This document shows, in pieces, positions 1-9,038 of a stretch of DNA of 64,000 nt. The stretch spans positions 682,341 to 746,340 of the forward strand of contig NZ_LISW01000003.1 of the NCBI RefSeq assembly GCF_001905735.1, in the 5' to 3' direction. The notes below the pieces were generated by a model. The model was not told where the DNA came from. It did not search any database and worked only from the letters and a program-made list of their open reading frames with translations. The stretch is from Streptomyces sp. CB01249 (lineage in GTDB: Bacteria > Actinomycetota > Actinomycetes > Streptomycetales > Streptomycetaceae). Every line of letters starts with the position of its first letter. The first letter of the stretch is position 1. The position numbers and the translations under genes are program-made.

Positions 1-1196
1 TCGGGATCGGCGGGGCGACGCTGATGCCCTCGACCATCGGGCTCGTGCGCAACATGTTCCGGAACGAGCAGCAGCGGGCGAAGGCGATCGGCATCTGGTC
101 GGGCGCCATGGCCGGCGGGGTGGCGCTCGGCTCGGTGCTCAGCGGGGTGATGCTCCAGCACTTCTGGTGGGGCTCGGTCTTCCTGATCAACGTGCCCGCG
201 ATGGTGCTGCTGCTGGTGCTCGTGCCGCTGCTGGTCCCGGAGTTCAAGGACCCGAACCCGGGCCGCTTCGACTTCCTGAGCGTCCCGCTGTCCATGGGTG
301 CGGTGCTCCCGGTGGTCTACGGCATCAAGGAGAGCGCCGCCCACGGGTTCGACATCGCCTGGGCCGCGGTGATCGCCGCCGGGCTGGCCGTCGGCTGGGT
401 CTTCGTCCACCGGCAGCGGACCCGCTCCGACGCGATGATCAGCCGGGAGCTGTTCCGGGGCCGCGGCTTCGGCACCGGGATCGGGCTCAACGCGCTGGCC
501 GCCTTCGCCATGATGGGCTCGGCCTTCTTCACCACCCAGTACCTGCAGTCGGTGCTCGGCATGAGCACGATGGAGGCCGCGCTGTGGAGCCTGGCCCCGT
601 CCCTGGCGGTCGGCGCCGCGGCGCCCGCGGCAACCGCGCTCGCCCAGCGGGTCCAGCGGGCGTACGTGGTCTGCGGCGGGTTCGTCGTCGGGGCGGCCGG
701 CTTCGGGGTCTTCACGCTGGCCGGGACCGACTCGCTGGTCCTGCTGCTGATCGGCTCGGCCGTGATGAGCAGCGGCATCGTCGCGGTGATGGCGCTCGTC
801 TCGGACATGGCGATGGCCGTCAGCCCGCCGGAGAAGGCCGGCTCGGCCGCCTCGCTCCTGGAGACCGGGCAGGAGTTCGGCGGAGCGCTGGGCATGGCCC
901 TGCTGGGCGCCGTCGCCACCGCGGTCTACCGGGCGGACATGCCCGCCTCCGCCCCCGAGGTCGCCCGCAAGACCCTGCCGGGCGCGCTGACCACCGGCGA
1001 CCACTCGCTGATCGCGATCGGCCAGGACGCCTTCGTGCACAGCATGCGGTACGCCTCGGTGACCGGGTCCCTGGTCCTGCTGACCGGTGCGGTGCTCGCG
1101 GCGACCCTGCTGCGCCGGGCGACCCGGCCGGCGGCCGCCGCCGAGGAGCCCGCCGCCGAGTCGCCGGCCACGGCCCCGGTCCCGGTCCAGGTGTGA
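1..1196 (+). CDS. MFS drug exporter of the DHA2 (EmrB/QacA) type, 5' end missing
   Basis: This is the C-terminal part of a 14-helix major facilitator exporter, which moves small molecules across the membrane by proton antiport. The frame is open from base 3, before the first ATG at 24, so the true start lies outside the window. The visible part starts in a helix followed by the motif PSTIGLVRNMF and an RAKAIGIWSGAMAGG motif C-like stretch, then WGSVFLINVPAM, both typical of the EmrB/QacA family. About nine further hydrophobic segments follow, and the tail is Ala/Pro/Glu-rich and probably cytoplasmic. The substrate cannot be told from sequence. A strong hairpin follows the stop. The family call is firm; the gene is only about three quarters present. 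Confidence 0.9.
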   Translation, partial: GIGGATLMPSTIGLVRNMFRNEQQRAKAIGIWSGAMAGGVALGSVLSGVMLQHFWWGSVFLINVPAMVLLLVLVPLLVPEFKDPNPGRFDFLSVPLSMGAVLPVVYGIKESAAHGFDIAWAAVIAAGLAVGWVFVHRQRTRSDAMISRELFRGRGFGTGIGLNALAAFAMMGSAFFTTQYLQSVLGMSTMEAALWSLAPSLAVGAAAPAATALAQRVQRAYVVCGGFVVGAAGFGVFTLAGTDSLVLLLIGSAVMSSGIVAVMALVSDMAMAVSPPEKAGSAASLLETGQEFGGALGMALLGAVATAVYRADMPASAPEVARKTLPGALTTGDHSLIAIGQDAFVHSMRYASVTGSLVLLTGAVLAATLLRRATRPAAAAEEPAAESPATAPVPVQV

Positions 1197-1207
1197 CGCG
1201 TACCGGC

Positions 1208-1252
1208 ACGGCGAAACCCCGGAGAGTCCTCGGACTCCCCGGGGTTCGCCGC
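1208..1252. terminator. bidirectional hairpin terminator
   Basis: An inverted repeat of about 19 bp per arm (CGGCGAAACCCCGGAGAGTC against its near-perfect complement) lies between the convergent MFS and LPMO genes, so it can end transcription from both sides. Confidence 0.8.
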
Positions 1253-1279
1253 GTCAGGACCACACGTCAGAACCGCACG

Positions 1280-1870
1280 TCAGAACTGCACGTCCGAGCA
1301 CGCGTAGAACGCGTTGGCCGTGTCCGCGATGTTCCAGACGCTCAGGATGATGTGCTTCCCGGACTTCTGGGTCGGGATGGTGCCCTGCTGGGTCAGCGTC
1401 GCCGGGGGCTGCTGGTTGTTGTACGGCACCGTCATGAACGGCTGCGGCTCCAGGTCGGCCCGGGTGAGCGGCTTGGTGGGGTCCCAGCCGTCCTTGGTGA
1501 TGTAGTAGCGGAAGTCCGTCGTGGCGTGGCGGGCGGTGAACTGCCAGCGGAAGCTGAAGCCCTGACCGGCGGTCACCTTGGTGGCGGGCCAGTTGCCGCC
1601 GCGCGGGTCGTCCAGCTGGGCGAACTCGCCGTGGCCACCGGAGCAGATCGCCCCGTCGGCCGGCCCGGCCGCCGGGAAGCCCTTCGGTCCCTCGACGCTC
1701 TGCGGCTCCCACTGGATGTTGCCGCAGCCGGTCACCGTGCCGTTGGCGCACAGCTTCTGACGGCTGATCGGGCTGTCCGTGTAGCCGTGGCTGCTGGCGC
1801 TGCTCGTCGCGAACATCGAGACGCCCGCTACCGCAAGGCCGACCAGGGCCGCGCTTGCCTTCATACGCAT
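1280..1870 (-). CDS. secreted AA10 lytic polysaccharide monooxygenase (chitin/cellulose-active)
   Basis: AA10 enzymes are copper monooxygenases that cleave crystalline chitin or cellulose oxidatively. The protein (196 aa) starts with a Sec signal peptide of about 27 residues ending in ASS, so the mature protein would begin with His28 (HGYTDSP), the N-terminal residue of the copper histidine brace. The second brace His is in FTARHATTDFRYY. Family landmarks CSGGHGEFAQLDDPRGG, YYITKDGWDPTKPL and IILSVWNIADTANAFYAC are all present. The length fits a single catalytic domain with no carbohydrate-binding module. An upstream in-frame ATG at 1918 exists, but the ATG at 1870 is preceded by GAGGAG at a normal distance. 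Chitin is the commoner substrate for this short form, but this is inference. Confidence 0.93.
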   Translation of the reverse strand: MRMKASAALVGLAVAGVSMFATSSASSHGYTDSPISRQKLCANGTVTGCGNIQWEPQSVEGPKGFPAAGPADGAICSGGHGEFAQLDDPRGGNWPATKVTAGQGFSFRWQFTARHATTDFRYYITKDGWDPTKPLTRADLEPQPFMTVPYNNQQPPATLTQQGTIPTQKSGKHIILSVWNIADTANAFYACSDVQF

Positions 1871-2036
1871 GAGATGTCGCTCCTCGGATCGTGGGGGGAG
1901 TGGGGATTCCATGAGCACAGCTGCGTACGCGCGTTCTGCGGTCTAGACCAAGACTTAGATTATTGCCGTGCCTTGACCATGTCCAGACCAATGAGCGCAG
2001 GATTCCGGTTGCCCTGGAACCTCCCCCCACACCTCC

Positions 2037-3815
2037 TCAGTTGCCGTCGCCCCCGGTCCGCCCTACGTAGAACGCCACCGTCAAGTCCTTGACCAGCGCC
2101 TTCCGTTCGTAGTCGTCCAGCTCCACGAGCCCTCGTTCGGTGAGCCGGCTGACGGTGTCGTCCACCGCGTCCACCACCGAAGTCAGCACGCTGTCCCGGT
2201 GCTGCGCGTCGATCGCCGCGATCCGGCGCCGCTGCATGGCCGCCGCCACCTCCGGGGCGTACTCGATCCCGGTCGGCTGGGCCGAGTACACCTCGACGCC
2301 GACCGGCTCGCAGTCCGCCTTCAGCATCCGGGTCAGCGCGTCGCCGACCGCCTCCGCGTTGCGCAGGGTGTGCGCGTCCTCGTGGAAGGCGTCGGCGGGC
2401 AGCTGGGACAGGACCCGGGCCATCGCGGCCTCGACCTGCTCGCGCAGGTACGCCTCGTGGTCCTCGATCCCGAGCGCCGCCCGCACGGTGTCCTTGACCC
2501 GCCACACGACCTGGACGACGACCCGCAGCGCCGTGCCGTTCGCGTCCACGGCGGGCAGCGGCTCGCTGCGCCAGTGCCGCAGCCGTACGTCGATCCGGCG
2601 GCGCAGCAGCAGCGGGCTGACCCACACCAGACCGGTGCGCCGCACACTGCCCCGGTACTGGCCGAAGAGCGTGAGCACCCAGGCGTGCCCGACCCGCCCC
2701 CGGCCGAGGCCCCCGAGCGCGAAGAGCACGACGGCCGCCAGGAACACGAGCGCCGCCCAGGCACCGGTGGGCAGCCCCACGTACGGGCGCGGCCCGAGCC
2801 CGACCCGGGCGAGCACGGCGGCCGGGACCACGCCGGTCCACCACAGGACGCCGCCCGCCGCCGCGATCCCGCCGAAGCCGGTGAGCAGCGCGACCCAGCC
2901 GGGCAGCGCGGGCCCGGGGCGCTCGCGCAGCCGGGGGTCGGCGTCGGGGGCGGGCCGGGTCGAGGGCCGCACCTGCGGCGTCCTCGGCACGGGCGGCCGC
3001 CGCACCCCGGCCCCGGGCTCGCCCCCGCCCGGCCGCACGACGGTGGACGGCACGGCGGCGGCACCGGCGTGCCGGTCCTCGCGGAAGAGGAGGTGCACGG
3101 GGATGGACGCGGTGCGCTCGTTGGCGATGACCGCCTGATGGCGGCCGCTGTCCCGGACCGGGTCGGGACGGGGCGCGGTGTCCGGCCCGGGCACGCGGGC
3201 CCCGGTCAGCGCGAGGACGGGCTCGGGCCGGGGCGCCTCCACGAGGGGCACGGCGTCCTCGGGAGCGGCGTCCTCGGGTGCCGCATCCTCGGGCGCCGCG
3301 TCCTTCACGGGTTCCGGCGCGGACGCCTCCGCAGGGCGCGCGTCCTCCGGCGCCGCGTCCTCGGGCTCCTCCGCGTGAGCCCCGGCCTCCGCCGGAACCG
3401 ACACCGAGGCCGAGGTGGCCCCGAGCGAGGCCCCGCGGTCCTCGTCCCCCGACGGAAGGTCAAGCACCAGATCGACGACGGAATCCGCGTCGGAACCGGC
3501 GTCACCACCGCCCTCCGCAGCGGCCGGCTCAGCCGGCTCCGCGACCTGGACCACCACTTCCTCGTCCGAGGGCACCGACACCGGGACGGGCCTGAAGAGG
3601 GGAGGTGGCTCGGGCGCGCGGGGCGCGGCCGGGGCGGCGCCCCGCACCGGCAGCCCCTCGGCGACCGGCTCGTCCGCCGCGGCCCGCGCGGCCCACGCGT
3701 CCGTGACGCTGCCCGCTCCGCCCGGGCCGACCCATTCCCGTACCGGGACCGCTCCGTACTCCGTCTCCTGGCCGTACTCCGGGTTTCCGGAGCTGTCCGA
3801 CACCGTGGATCGCAT
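2037..3815 (-). CDS. SPFH-domain membrane protein with long acidic/proline-rich N-terminus
   Basis: About 592 aa. The first ~330 residues are low-complexity (Ala/Pro/Glu/Asp, with a repeated PEDAA pattern). Two transmembrane helices follow, then an SPFH (band 7/flotillin-like) domain that starts near RRTGLVWVSPLLLRRRIDVR and runs through WRVKDTVRAALG to the C-terminus. SPFH proteins oligomerise on membranes; no partner is known here. The ATG at 3815 has GGAGG five bases upstream and is preferred over the ATG at 3830, which lies only 10 bases after the stop of the preceding gene and has no clear ribosome site. The acidic repeats explain the many spurious reading frames on the other strand. It follows the cell-wall hydrolase gene and may be co-transcribed. 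Confidence 0.8.
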   Translation of the reverse strand: MRSTVSDSSGNPEYGQETEYGAVPVREWVGPGGAGSVTDAWAARAAADEPVAEGLPVRGAAPAAPRAPEPPPLFRPVPVSVPSDEEVVVQVAEPAEPAAAEGGGDAGSDADSVVDLVLDLPSGDEDRGASLGATSASVSVPAEAGAHAEEPEDAAPEDARPAEASAPEPVKDAAPEDAAPEDAAPEDAVPLVEAPRPEPVLALTGARVPGPDTAPRPDPVRDSGRHQAVIANERTASIPVHLLFREDRHAGAAAVPSTVVRPGGGEPGAGVRRPPVPRTPQVRPSTRPAPDADPRLRERPGPALPGWVALLTGFGGIAAAGGVLWWTGVVPAAVLARVGLGPRPYVGLPTGAWAALVFLAAVVLFALGGLGRGRVGHAWVLTLFGQYRGSVRRTGLVWVSPLLLRRRIDVRLRHWRSEPLPAVDANGTALRVVVQVVWRVKDTVRAALGIEDHEAYLREQVEAAMARVLSQLPADAFHEDAHTLRNAEAVGDALTRMLKADCEPVGVEVYSAQPTGIEYAPEVAAAMQRRRIAAIDAQHRDSVLTSVVDAVDDTVSRLTERGLVELDDYERKALVKDLTVAFYVGRTGGDGN

Positions 3816-3840
3816 TTCCGCCTCCGTCATGTCCGTCGTG

Positions 3841-5151
3841 TCACGCGAAGAGTCGCCGCCAGGTCTCCGGGCCCGGATAGCCGTCGGCCTCCGTCCCCCG
3901 CCAGCCCTGGGCCTTCTGGAAGGTCTCGACATTGCGCCGGTCCGCTTCGGTCCACCGGGGGCTGGGGCCCAGCCGGTAGTGCGCGCCGTACCCCTTCTTC
4001 ACCAACTGTTTTCCGAGCCGGTCGACATGGCTGTTGGACTGACCCGGCCGGAAATACCCCCGTCCGGGGAAGGCCGGGGCCGCCTTCGCGCCGCCCTGCC
4101 CGCTCGTGGCCGGGATGTCGCGGCCGGTTCCGGTCACCAGCAGCTTCCAGGTGTCGGGGCCGGGGATACCGTCGGCCTCGGCGCCCTTCCACCCCTGGGC
4201 CTGCTGGAACGCCTGGGTGGCCCGGCGGTCGGCGTCGGTCCAGACCGGGTCGGGGCCGATCTTGTAGAAGCGCTTGCCACCCCGGGCGACGAGCATCGCG
4301 CCGAGCCGGGTCACGTACGCGTTCTTCGCGCGGGGCCCGAACTTCGCCGCGCCGGGGAACGGGTCCTTCTCCGCCTCGCTGCCGGACTTCCCCGTGCTCA
4401 GGCCCTTGTAGCGGTAGGCGACGTAGCTCGCGGAGTTGGTCCAGTACGCCATGGGCGTCGTCTGCTTGCGAGTGTGCGGCTTGGTCTGCTCGTACGCCGT
4501 GTAGTGCGTGTGCGTGTGGTCGGTCCAGCCGCCGAAGATCGTGACGTGCGACCCGTTCCCGGGGTCGGCGAGGTTGTGGAAGAGCAGGATGTCGCCCGGC
4601 TGGAGGTCCGCGCGGGCGATGCGGGTGCCGTACGCGGCGAGGCTGCCGGTCCACTCGTTGCCCGGCAGGTTCCAGGCCATCGACACATAGCCGGAGCAGT
4701 CCTGCCGGTACCCGTCCGACCAGTACTTCGACATGCTGTACGGGACCTGCGCGTCCAGCCACTTCTTCGCGCGGTTGATGATCTCGGTCCGGGTCGTCGC
4801 CCGCGGCTCGGGCGTCTTGGCTTGGGCCGCAGCGGGTCCCGGCGAACCGGCCCCGCGCAGCGGACCCGGCAGCCCCTGGGGGCTGTCCGGCAGCGGGCCG
4901 ATGCCGGTCGGCACCCCCGTGCCGGGTGCCGGGGCGGGGTCGGCGGGCGCCCCGGCGGACTCCGCGGCACCGCCGCCGAGCACCACCCCGGCGGCGGTGA
5001 CCAGCACCATCGCGCGCCGCGCGCCGTGCGCGGCCGGGTGTCCCCCGTGCCGCACGGGAAGTCCCCCGGCGGCGGTCCGCCGCTGGGCGGCGCAGCCGGG
5101 ACAGGGACAGTCGATGGCGGGTACGTACTCCTCGAAGGCCGGCACAGTCAT
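3841..5151 (-). CDS. secreted NlpC/P60-like cell-wall hydrolase with two peptidoglycan-binding domains
   Basis: A 436-aa exported protein. The N-terminus (MTVPAFEEYVPAIDCPCPGC) is unusual, with three close cysteines, and precedes a hydrophobic segment MVLVTAAGVVLGGG. The central catalytic region has the Cys nucleophile in DCSGYVSMAW and the His in GSHVTIFGGW, as in NlpC/P60 or CHAP-type amidases/endopeptidases. Two PG_binding_1 repeats follow, each ending in the matching patterns GIPGPDTWKLL and GYPGPETWRRLF. It probably cuts stem peptides or the amide bond of peptidoglycan outside the cell. The ATG at 5151 is chosen because GGAGGGG precedes it; an ATG at 5190 has no such site. The SPFH gene follows directly. 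Confidence 0.85.
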   Translation of the reverse strand: MTVPAFEEYVPAIDCPCPGCAAQRRTAAGGLPVRHGGHPAAHGARRAMVLVTAAGVVLGGGAAESAGAPADPAPAPGTGVPTGIGPLPDSPQGLPGPLRGAGSPGPAAAQAKTPEPRATTRTEIINRAKKWLDAQVPYSMSKYWSDGYRQDCSGYVSMAWNLPGNEWTGSLAAYGTRIARADLQPGDILLFHNLADPGNGSHVTIFGGWTDHTHTHYTAYEQTKPHTRKQTTPMAYWTNSASYVAYRYKGLSTGKSGSEAEKDPFPGAAKFGPRAKNAYVTRLGAMLVARGGKRFYKIGPDPVWTDADRRATQAFQQAQGWKGAEADGIPGPDTWKLLVTGTGRDIPATSGQGGAKAAPAFPGRGYFRPGQSNSHVDRLGKQLVKKGYGAHYRLGPSPRWTEADRRNVETFQKAQGWRGTEADGYPGPETWRRLFA

Positions 5152-5358
5152 GCGATTCCCCTCCGCAGTCGTCAAGTTCTTCGGGCGCATCTGCTCGGGC
5201 GTCAGCGTGGCAACGGTCGCGACCTACGTCACGACATACCGCAGTTTGACGGATAGAAGGGAAAAAACGACCATCCGACAGGCCGGGAAGACCGGACGTC
5301 CATGCGGGGGTGGTCGGGAGCACCGCCGGGGATCGGGTAGAGTTTTCCAGGTCAGCAG

Positions 5359-5432
5359 GCGCCGCTAGCTCAGTTGGTTAGAGCAGCTGACTCTTAATCA
5401 GCGGGTCCGGGGTTCGAGTCCCTGGCGGCGCA
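5359..5432 (+). tRNA. tRNA-Lys (anticodon CTT)
   Basis: A full cloverleaf can be drawn. The acceptor arms are GCGCCGC and GCGGCGC with discriminator A. The D-arm contains AGCTCAGTTGGTTAGAGC. The anticodon loop CTCTTAA carries CTT, and the T-loop is TTCGAGT. No CCA is encoded. Confidence 0.97.
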
Positions 5433-5439
5433 CGCACAG

Positions 5440-5474
5440 CCAAGGCCCCCTCGCTTCGCGCGAGGGGGCCTTGG
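5440..5474 (+). terminator. tRNA terminator hairpin
   Basis: A perfect 15-bp stem (CCAAGGCCCCCTCGC and its complement) with a 5-nt loop sits 7 bases after the tRNA-Lys gene. It is followed by a weak T-rich stretch. Confidence 0.85.
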
Positions 5475-5725
5475 TCGTTCTTCGATGCGCTTCCGCGACC
5501 TCCACACGCGTGCGGAGGGTGACCGGTTATCGACGTAACGTCAGAAAGCGGCTGGGCGGACGGGGAGCGTCCCCCTACAGTGGGGTGTGCGGCGGACCCG
5601 GACGCCACCGACCTCCCGTGTCCGCGCCGGGCCACTCCCGCGGCCCGCGCACCGCGGTCGAGGACCGGCCCGGCCGCAGCCCGGGGAACGGGCGGCGGCC
5701 GGGCCAGGTACGGGTCCTCCGGGGA
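5475..5725. other. intergenic stretch without recognised gene
   Basis: This is the 250-base gap between the tRNA terminator and the convergent sortase gene. It holds no plausible reading frame with a ribosome site and no clear hairpin. Confidence 0.5.
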
Positions 5726-6406
5726 TCAGGCGGCCTTCGCGGTGCTCTTCTCCGCCGTCAGGTAGGCCGAGACGACCACGTTCGCGGTGTACGAGTGGGA
5801 CTTCTGGTCGTACGTGCCGCCGCAGGTGATCAGCCGCAGCTCCGCCCGCCCGTCCTTGCGGGGCCCGTACGCCTTCTGGGCGTCGAACCGGGCACGGGTG
5901 AGGACCTGCACGTCGTCGATGGTGAACTCGGCGACCGTGCCGTCCGTGCGGGTGACGTCGACCTTCGCGCCGGGGCGGGCCGCGCTGAGCCCGTAGAAGA
6001 CAGCGGGCTTGGTCTCGGTGTCGACATGGCCGACGAACAGGGCCGGCCCCTCGGCGCCGGGCCGGGTGCCGTCCCCGTACCAGCCGACCGTCTGGGGCGT
6101 GTCGAAGGACGGCGGCTCGATGGCGCCCTCGGCGTCCAGGCCCCGGGAGACGACGGGGGCCTCGACGCCGATGGACGGGATCTCGACGCTCTTCGGCGCG
6201 ACGCCCCCGATCGGCGCGTGCGCCGGGGGCAGCGGCACGCCGAGCGGGCGCCCGACCGCGGCGACGTCGCCGGTGGTCGGGGCCGAGCCGATGCCCGAGC
6301 CGTCCGTGATCCCGCGGCCCCAGAGCCACAGGCCCAGCAGGATGACGGCCCAGGTCACTCCGGTGAGCAGCCTGCCGCGCCCCGCCGCCTCCTCCGGTGC
6401 GGACAT
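5726..6406 (-). CDS. class F sortase
   Basis: Sortases are membrane-anchored transpeptidases that cleave a sorting motif in exported proteins and attach them to the cell wall. The protein (226 aa) has one N-terminal helix (VTWAVILLGLWLWG), a short extracellular linker, then a compact sortase fold. The catalytic His is in ALFVGHVDTE and the catalytic Cys in LITCGGTYD. The motif after Cys and the short length match class F, the actinobacterial group, rather than class E. The start lies 2 bases after the stop of the upstream secreted-protein gene, so the two are co-translated. Its own substrate is unproven. Confidence 0.9.
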   Translation of the reverse strand: MSAPEEAAGRGRLLTGVTWAVILLGLWLWGRGITDGSGIGSAPTTGDVAAVGRPLGVPLPPAHAPIGGVAPKSVEIPSIGVEAPVVSRGLDAEGAIEPPSFDTPQTVGWYGDGTRPGAEGPALFVGHVDTETKPAVFYGLSAARPGAKVDVTRTDGTVAEFTIDDVQVLTRARFDAQKAYGPRKDGRAELRLITCGGTYDQKSHSYTANVVVSAYLTAEKSTAKAA

Positions 6407-6407
6407 G

Positions 6408-6965
6408 TCAGTCGGCCGCCGGGCGGCGACGGCGCACGCTGCGGAAGGCGACGGCGACGGCCGCGACGGCGGCCAGCCCGAGGCCGATCACCTCGTGGGC
6501 GGTGCCGGGGCCGTCCTGCTCGGCGGTCTCGCTCGCGAGCATGGCGGTGCCGCCGCCGCCCGCGTGGACCGGGGCGATGGGCACGGGCCGCTCGCGGTGC
6601 ACGACGGTGAGCGTCGCGGTCACCCGGGTGTGCTTGTCGCAGATCGCCTGGACGTCGTAGTCGCCGGGCTCGGCGTCCGCGCGGACGCGCGCCTCGGCGT
6701 AGAGCGTGCGGTCACCGCCGCCGGACGAGAACCGCGCCTCGGAGACGAAGGCGTCGGAGTTCCCCTTGGCCTCCTTGGCCTTGCAGCCGGACAGCTCCAG
6801 CTCGACCTCGCCGCCCGGGGCGACGGACGAGGGTGAGACCGACAGGGCGGCACGGGACCGGGAGTCCTCGTGGCCGGAGCCCGATTCGGCCAGCGCCGAG
6901 GGGATCGGCACCAGGGTCGCCGCGGCCAGTGCGGCGGCACAGAACGTGAGGGGTATGGAACGCAT
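6408..6965 (-). CDS. secreted membrane-anchored protein co-transcribed with the sortase
   Basis: A 185-aa protein with a classical signal peptide (cleavage near ALAES). An extracellular beta-rich region with two spaced cysteines follows (LELSGCKAKEAK and QAICDKHTR), then a C-terminal hydrophobic helix and the basic tail RSVRRRRPAAD. This is the layout of a wall- or membrane-anchored surface protein, but no LPxTG-like motif is visible before the last helix. GGAGG lies 6 bases before the ATG. Its position directly ahead of the sortase suggests that it is a partner or substrate. No specific function is recognised. Confidence 0.8.
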   Translation of the reverse strand: MRSIPLTFCAAALAAATLVPIPSALAESGSGHEDSRSRAALSVSPSSVAPGGEVELELSGCKAKEAKGNSDAFVSEARFSSGGGDRTLYAEARVRADAEPGDYDVQAICDKHTRVTATLTVVHRERPVPIAPVHAGGGGTAMLASETAEQDGPGTAHEVIGLGLAAVAAVAVAFRSVRRRRPAAD

Positions 6966-7071
6966 CGTGAACCTCCTGATGGAAGGTTCACGCCTGCGGG
7001 CGCGTTCCGCATCCGCAGCGCGGGGGCGCTGGGCCGGTGGAGTGGGCCCCGCTCCCCCGCGTCGGGCGGTG

Positions 7072-7860
7072 TCAGCTCAGGTCGACCAGGTCGACCAGGT
7101 CCGCGATGGAGTCCACGACGGTGGACGGCCGGAACGGGTACTTGTCGATGTCCGCGACCGTGGTCAGCCCGGTGAGCACCAGGAAGGTCTGCATGCCCGC
7201 CTCCAGGCCGGCCAGCACGTCGGTGTCCATGCGATCGCCGATCATGGCGCTGGACTCGGAGTGCGCGCCGATCGCGTTCAGCCCGGTGCGCATCATCAGC
7301 GGGTTCGGCTTGCCCGCGAAGTACGGGGCCTTGCCGGTCGCCTTGGTGATCAGGGCGGCGACGGAACCGGTCGCGGGCAGCGGGCCCTCGGCGGACGGGC
7401 CGGTCTCGTCCGGGTTGGTGCAGATGAACCGGGCCCCGGCGTTGATCAGCCGGATCGCCTTGGTGAGCGCCTCGAAGGAGTACGTACGCGTCTCGCCGAG
7501 CACCACGTAGTCCGGGTCGTGGTCGGTGAGGACGTACCCGATGTCGTGCAGCGCGGTGGTGAGCCCGGCCTCGCCGATGACGTACGCCGTGCCGCCGGGG
7601 CGCTGGTCGTCCAGGAACTGGGCGGTGGCGAGGGCGGAGGTCCAGATGTTCTCGACGGGCACATCCAGGCCCATGCGGTTCAGCCGGGCGTGCAGGTCGC
7701 GGGCGGTGTAGATCGAGTTGTTGGTCAGGACCAGGAAGGGCAGTCCCGAGTCACGCAGCCGCTTGATGAAGGCGTCGGCGCCGGGGATCGGGGTGCCCTC
7801 GTGGATGAGGACCCCGTCCATGTCGGTCAGCCAGGACGAGATCGGCTTGCGCTCTGCCAT
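7072..7860 (-). CDS. HAD-superfamily IIA (NagD-like) phosphatase
   Basis: A 262-aa cytoplasmic hydrolase that removes phosphate from small phosphorylated metabolites through an aspartyl-phosphate. Motif I is WLTDMDGVLIHEG (nucleophile and acid Asp), motif II is LVLTNNS, the Lys motif is AGKPNPLMM, and motif III is MIGDRMDTDVLAG. The C2-type cap between motifs II and III marks the NagD/p-nitrophenylphosphatase branch. The length is normal. GGAG precedes the ATG at 7860. Substrate is unknown. The gene stands alone between the sortase operon and the LAxTG gene. Confidence 0.92.
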   Translation of the reverse strand: MAERKPISSWLTDMDGVLIHEGTPIPGADAFIKRLRDSGLPFLVLTNNSIYTARDLHARLNRMGLDVPVENIWTSALATAQFLDDQRPGGTAYVIGEAGLTTALHDIGYVLTDHDPDYVVLGETRTYSFEALTKAIRLINAGARFICTNPDETGPSAEGPLPATGSVAALITKATGKAPYFAGKPNPLMMRTGLNAIGAHSESSAMIGDRMDTDVLAGLEAGMQTFLVLTGLTTVADIDKYPFRPSTVVDSIADLVDLVDLS

Positions 7861-7982
7861 GTGGGACTCCAGTTGCCGTACGCCAGGTGCGGGGACGCCG
7901 GCGGCACCGCGTTGTGCAGCGCCGACGCCCCCGAGTTTAGGCCGACTGTTCGATCTGGAGGTACTGGCGGACCACCTGGTGA

Positions 7983-9038
7983 TCAGTGGTCGGCGCGGCG
8001 GGTGCGGCGGGCGGCGAGCACCATCGCGCCGCCGCCGATCAGGAATCCGGAGACGGTCAGGGCGGGCAGCGGTACGGGGACGGAGATGCCGGTGGCGGCG
8101 AGCTGCGGGACCCCCGCCGGGTCGGTGCCCGGGGGCACCGGGCGCCGGGTGGTGCCGGTCGTGCCGGGGTCCGCGTACCCCTCGTCTCCCTTGCCCTTCA
8201 CCGTGCCGCTCCCCTCGTCCTCGTCCTCGCCGGTGCCGCCCACGTGCTCCCGGCCCGTCCCGTCCGCGCTCTCGCGGTCGCCGTCCGTCTCACCGGTCCC
8301 GCTGGTGTCCTCGTCGGGCTCGACCACGGAAAACGGGTAGTCGTCGGACTCGCCGACCCACTCCCCGTCGCCCCCGATGCCGCTCCCGCCGCCCCGGCGC
8401 TGGACGATCGCGGCGTTCGCGGTGATCCGGCCCGGGCTCGTGTCGGAGGTGAAGGCCAGCCGGACCTGGACGGTGACGGTGCGTCCGGCGGGCACGGTGA
8501 ACCCGGGGAAGGCGTCGTCGCCCTCGCCGCCGAAGACCCCGATGTGCTCGTCCCGGTCGGTGGTCTCCCAGGTCACCCGGTGCTCGACCCCTGGGTGGGC
8601 GCGCTCCGAGAACTGAAGCTGGATCTGGTCCGAGGTCAGCGCCCGGTCCTCGTCGGTGAGGACGAGCACGGGGTGGATGGCGCGGCAGGACTCGGTGGTC
8701 GTGTTCGTCAGGTCCAGGAACCAGGTGCCGTAGCCGCCGCCGGACGCGTAGGTCTCGGGCCCGCCGTGGATGCGGGTGTCGATGGGGAAACCGGCCGACG
8801 CGGGGTTGCCGCAGGCCGGCTGCTGGTCGGCGGTGGCCGAGCCGGGCGCGCTCGCCCGGATCGGCCCGCTGGCCGTCCCGGCGACCGTGCTGCGCTGCGG
8901 GGCGGCGGCCGCGGTGGCCCCGCCCAGGACCACGGGCATCACGCTCGCGGCGGCCAGCCCGAGCGCGAGGCCGTGCCGGGTGCGGCCGGCGCCGGGGGGT
9001 TCGGTGGTCTCGGTGGGCTCTGCGGGTTCGGGTGGCAT
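7983..9038 (-). CDS. surface protein with C-terminal LAxTG sorting signal
   Basis: About 351 aa. An N-terminal cytoplasmic segment (MPPEPAEPTETTEPP) precedes a signal helix ending near ATAAAA. A ~200-residue extracellular beta domain (FPIDTRIHGGPETYASGGGYGTWFLDL) follows, then an acidic Gly/Thr/Glu linker. The C-terminus has the motif LAATG, a hydrophobic helix and RRTRRADH. LAxTG is the signal used by class E sortases in Streptomyces, so the nearby class F enzyme is not necessarily its sortase. Reading frame continues far upstream, but the ATG at 9038 has GGAGG before it and starts the recognisable protein. The function of the beta domain is not recognised. Confidence 0.85.
   Translation of the reverse strand: MPPEPAEPTETTEPPGAGRTRHGLALGLAAASVMPVVLGGATAAAAPQRSTVAGTASGPIRASAPGSATADQQPACGNPASAGFPIDTRIHGGPETYASGGGYGTWFLDLTNTTTESCRAIHPVLVLTDEDRALTSDQIQLQFSERAHPGVEHRVTWETTDRDEHIGVFGGEGDDAFPGFTVPAGRTVTVQVRLAFTSDTSPGRITANAAIVQRRGGGSGIGGDGEWVGESDDYPFSVVEPDEDTSGTGETDGDRESADGTGREHVGGTGEDEDEGSGTVKGKGDEGYADPGTTGTTRRPVPPGTDPAGVPQLAATGISVPVPLPALTVSGFLIGGGAMVLAARRTRRADH

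Noticed and set aside
5152..5340. c-di-AMP (ydaO) riboswitch ahead of the NlpC/P60 gene
   Set aside because: Some Streptomyces cell-wall hydrolase genes carry one, but I could not find the conserved motif blocks in this short leader.
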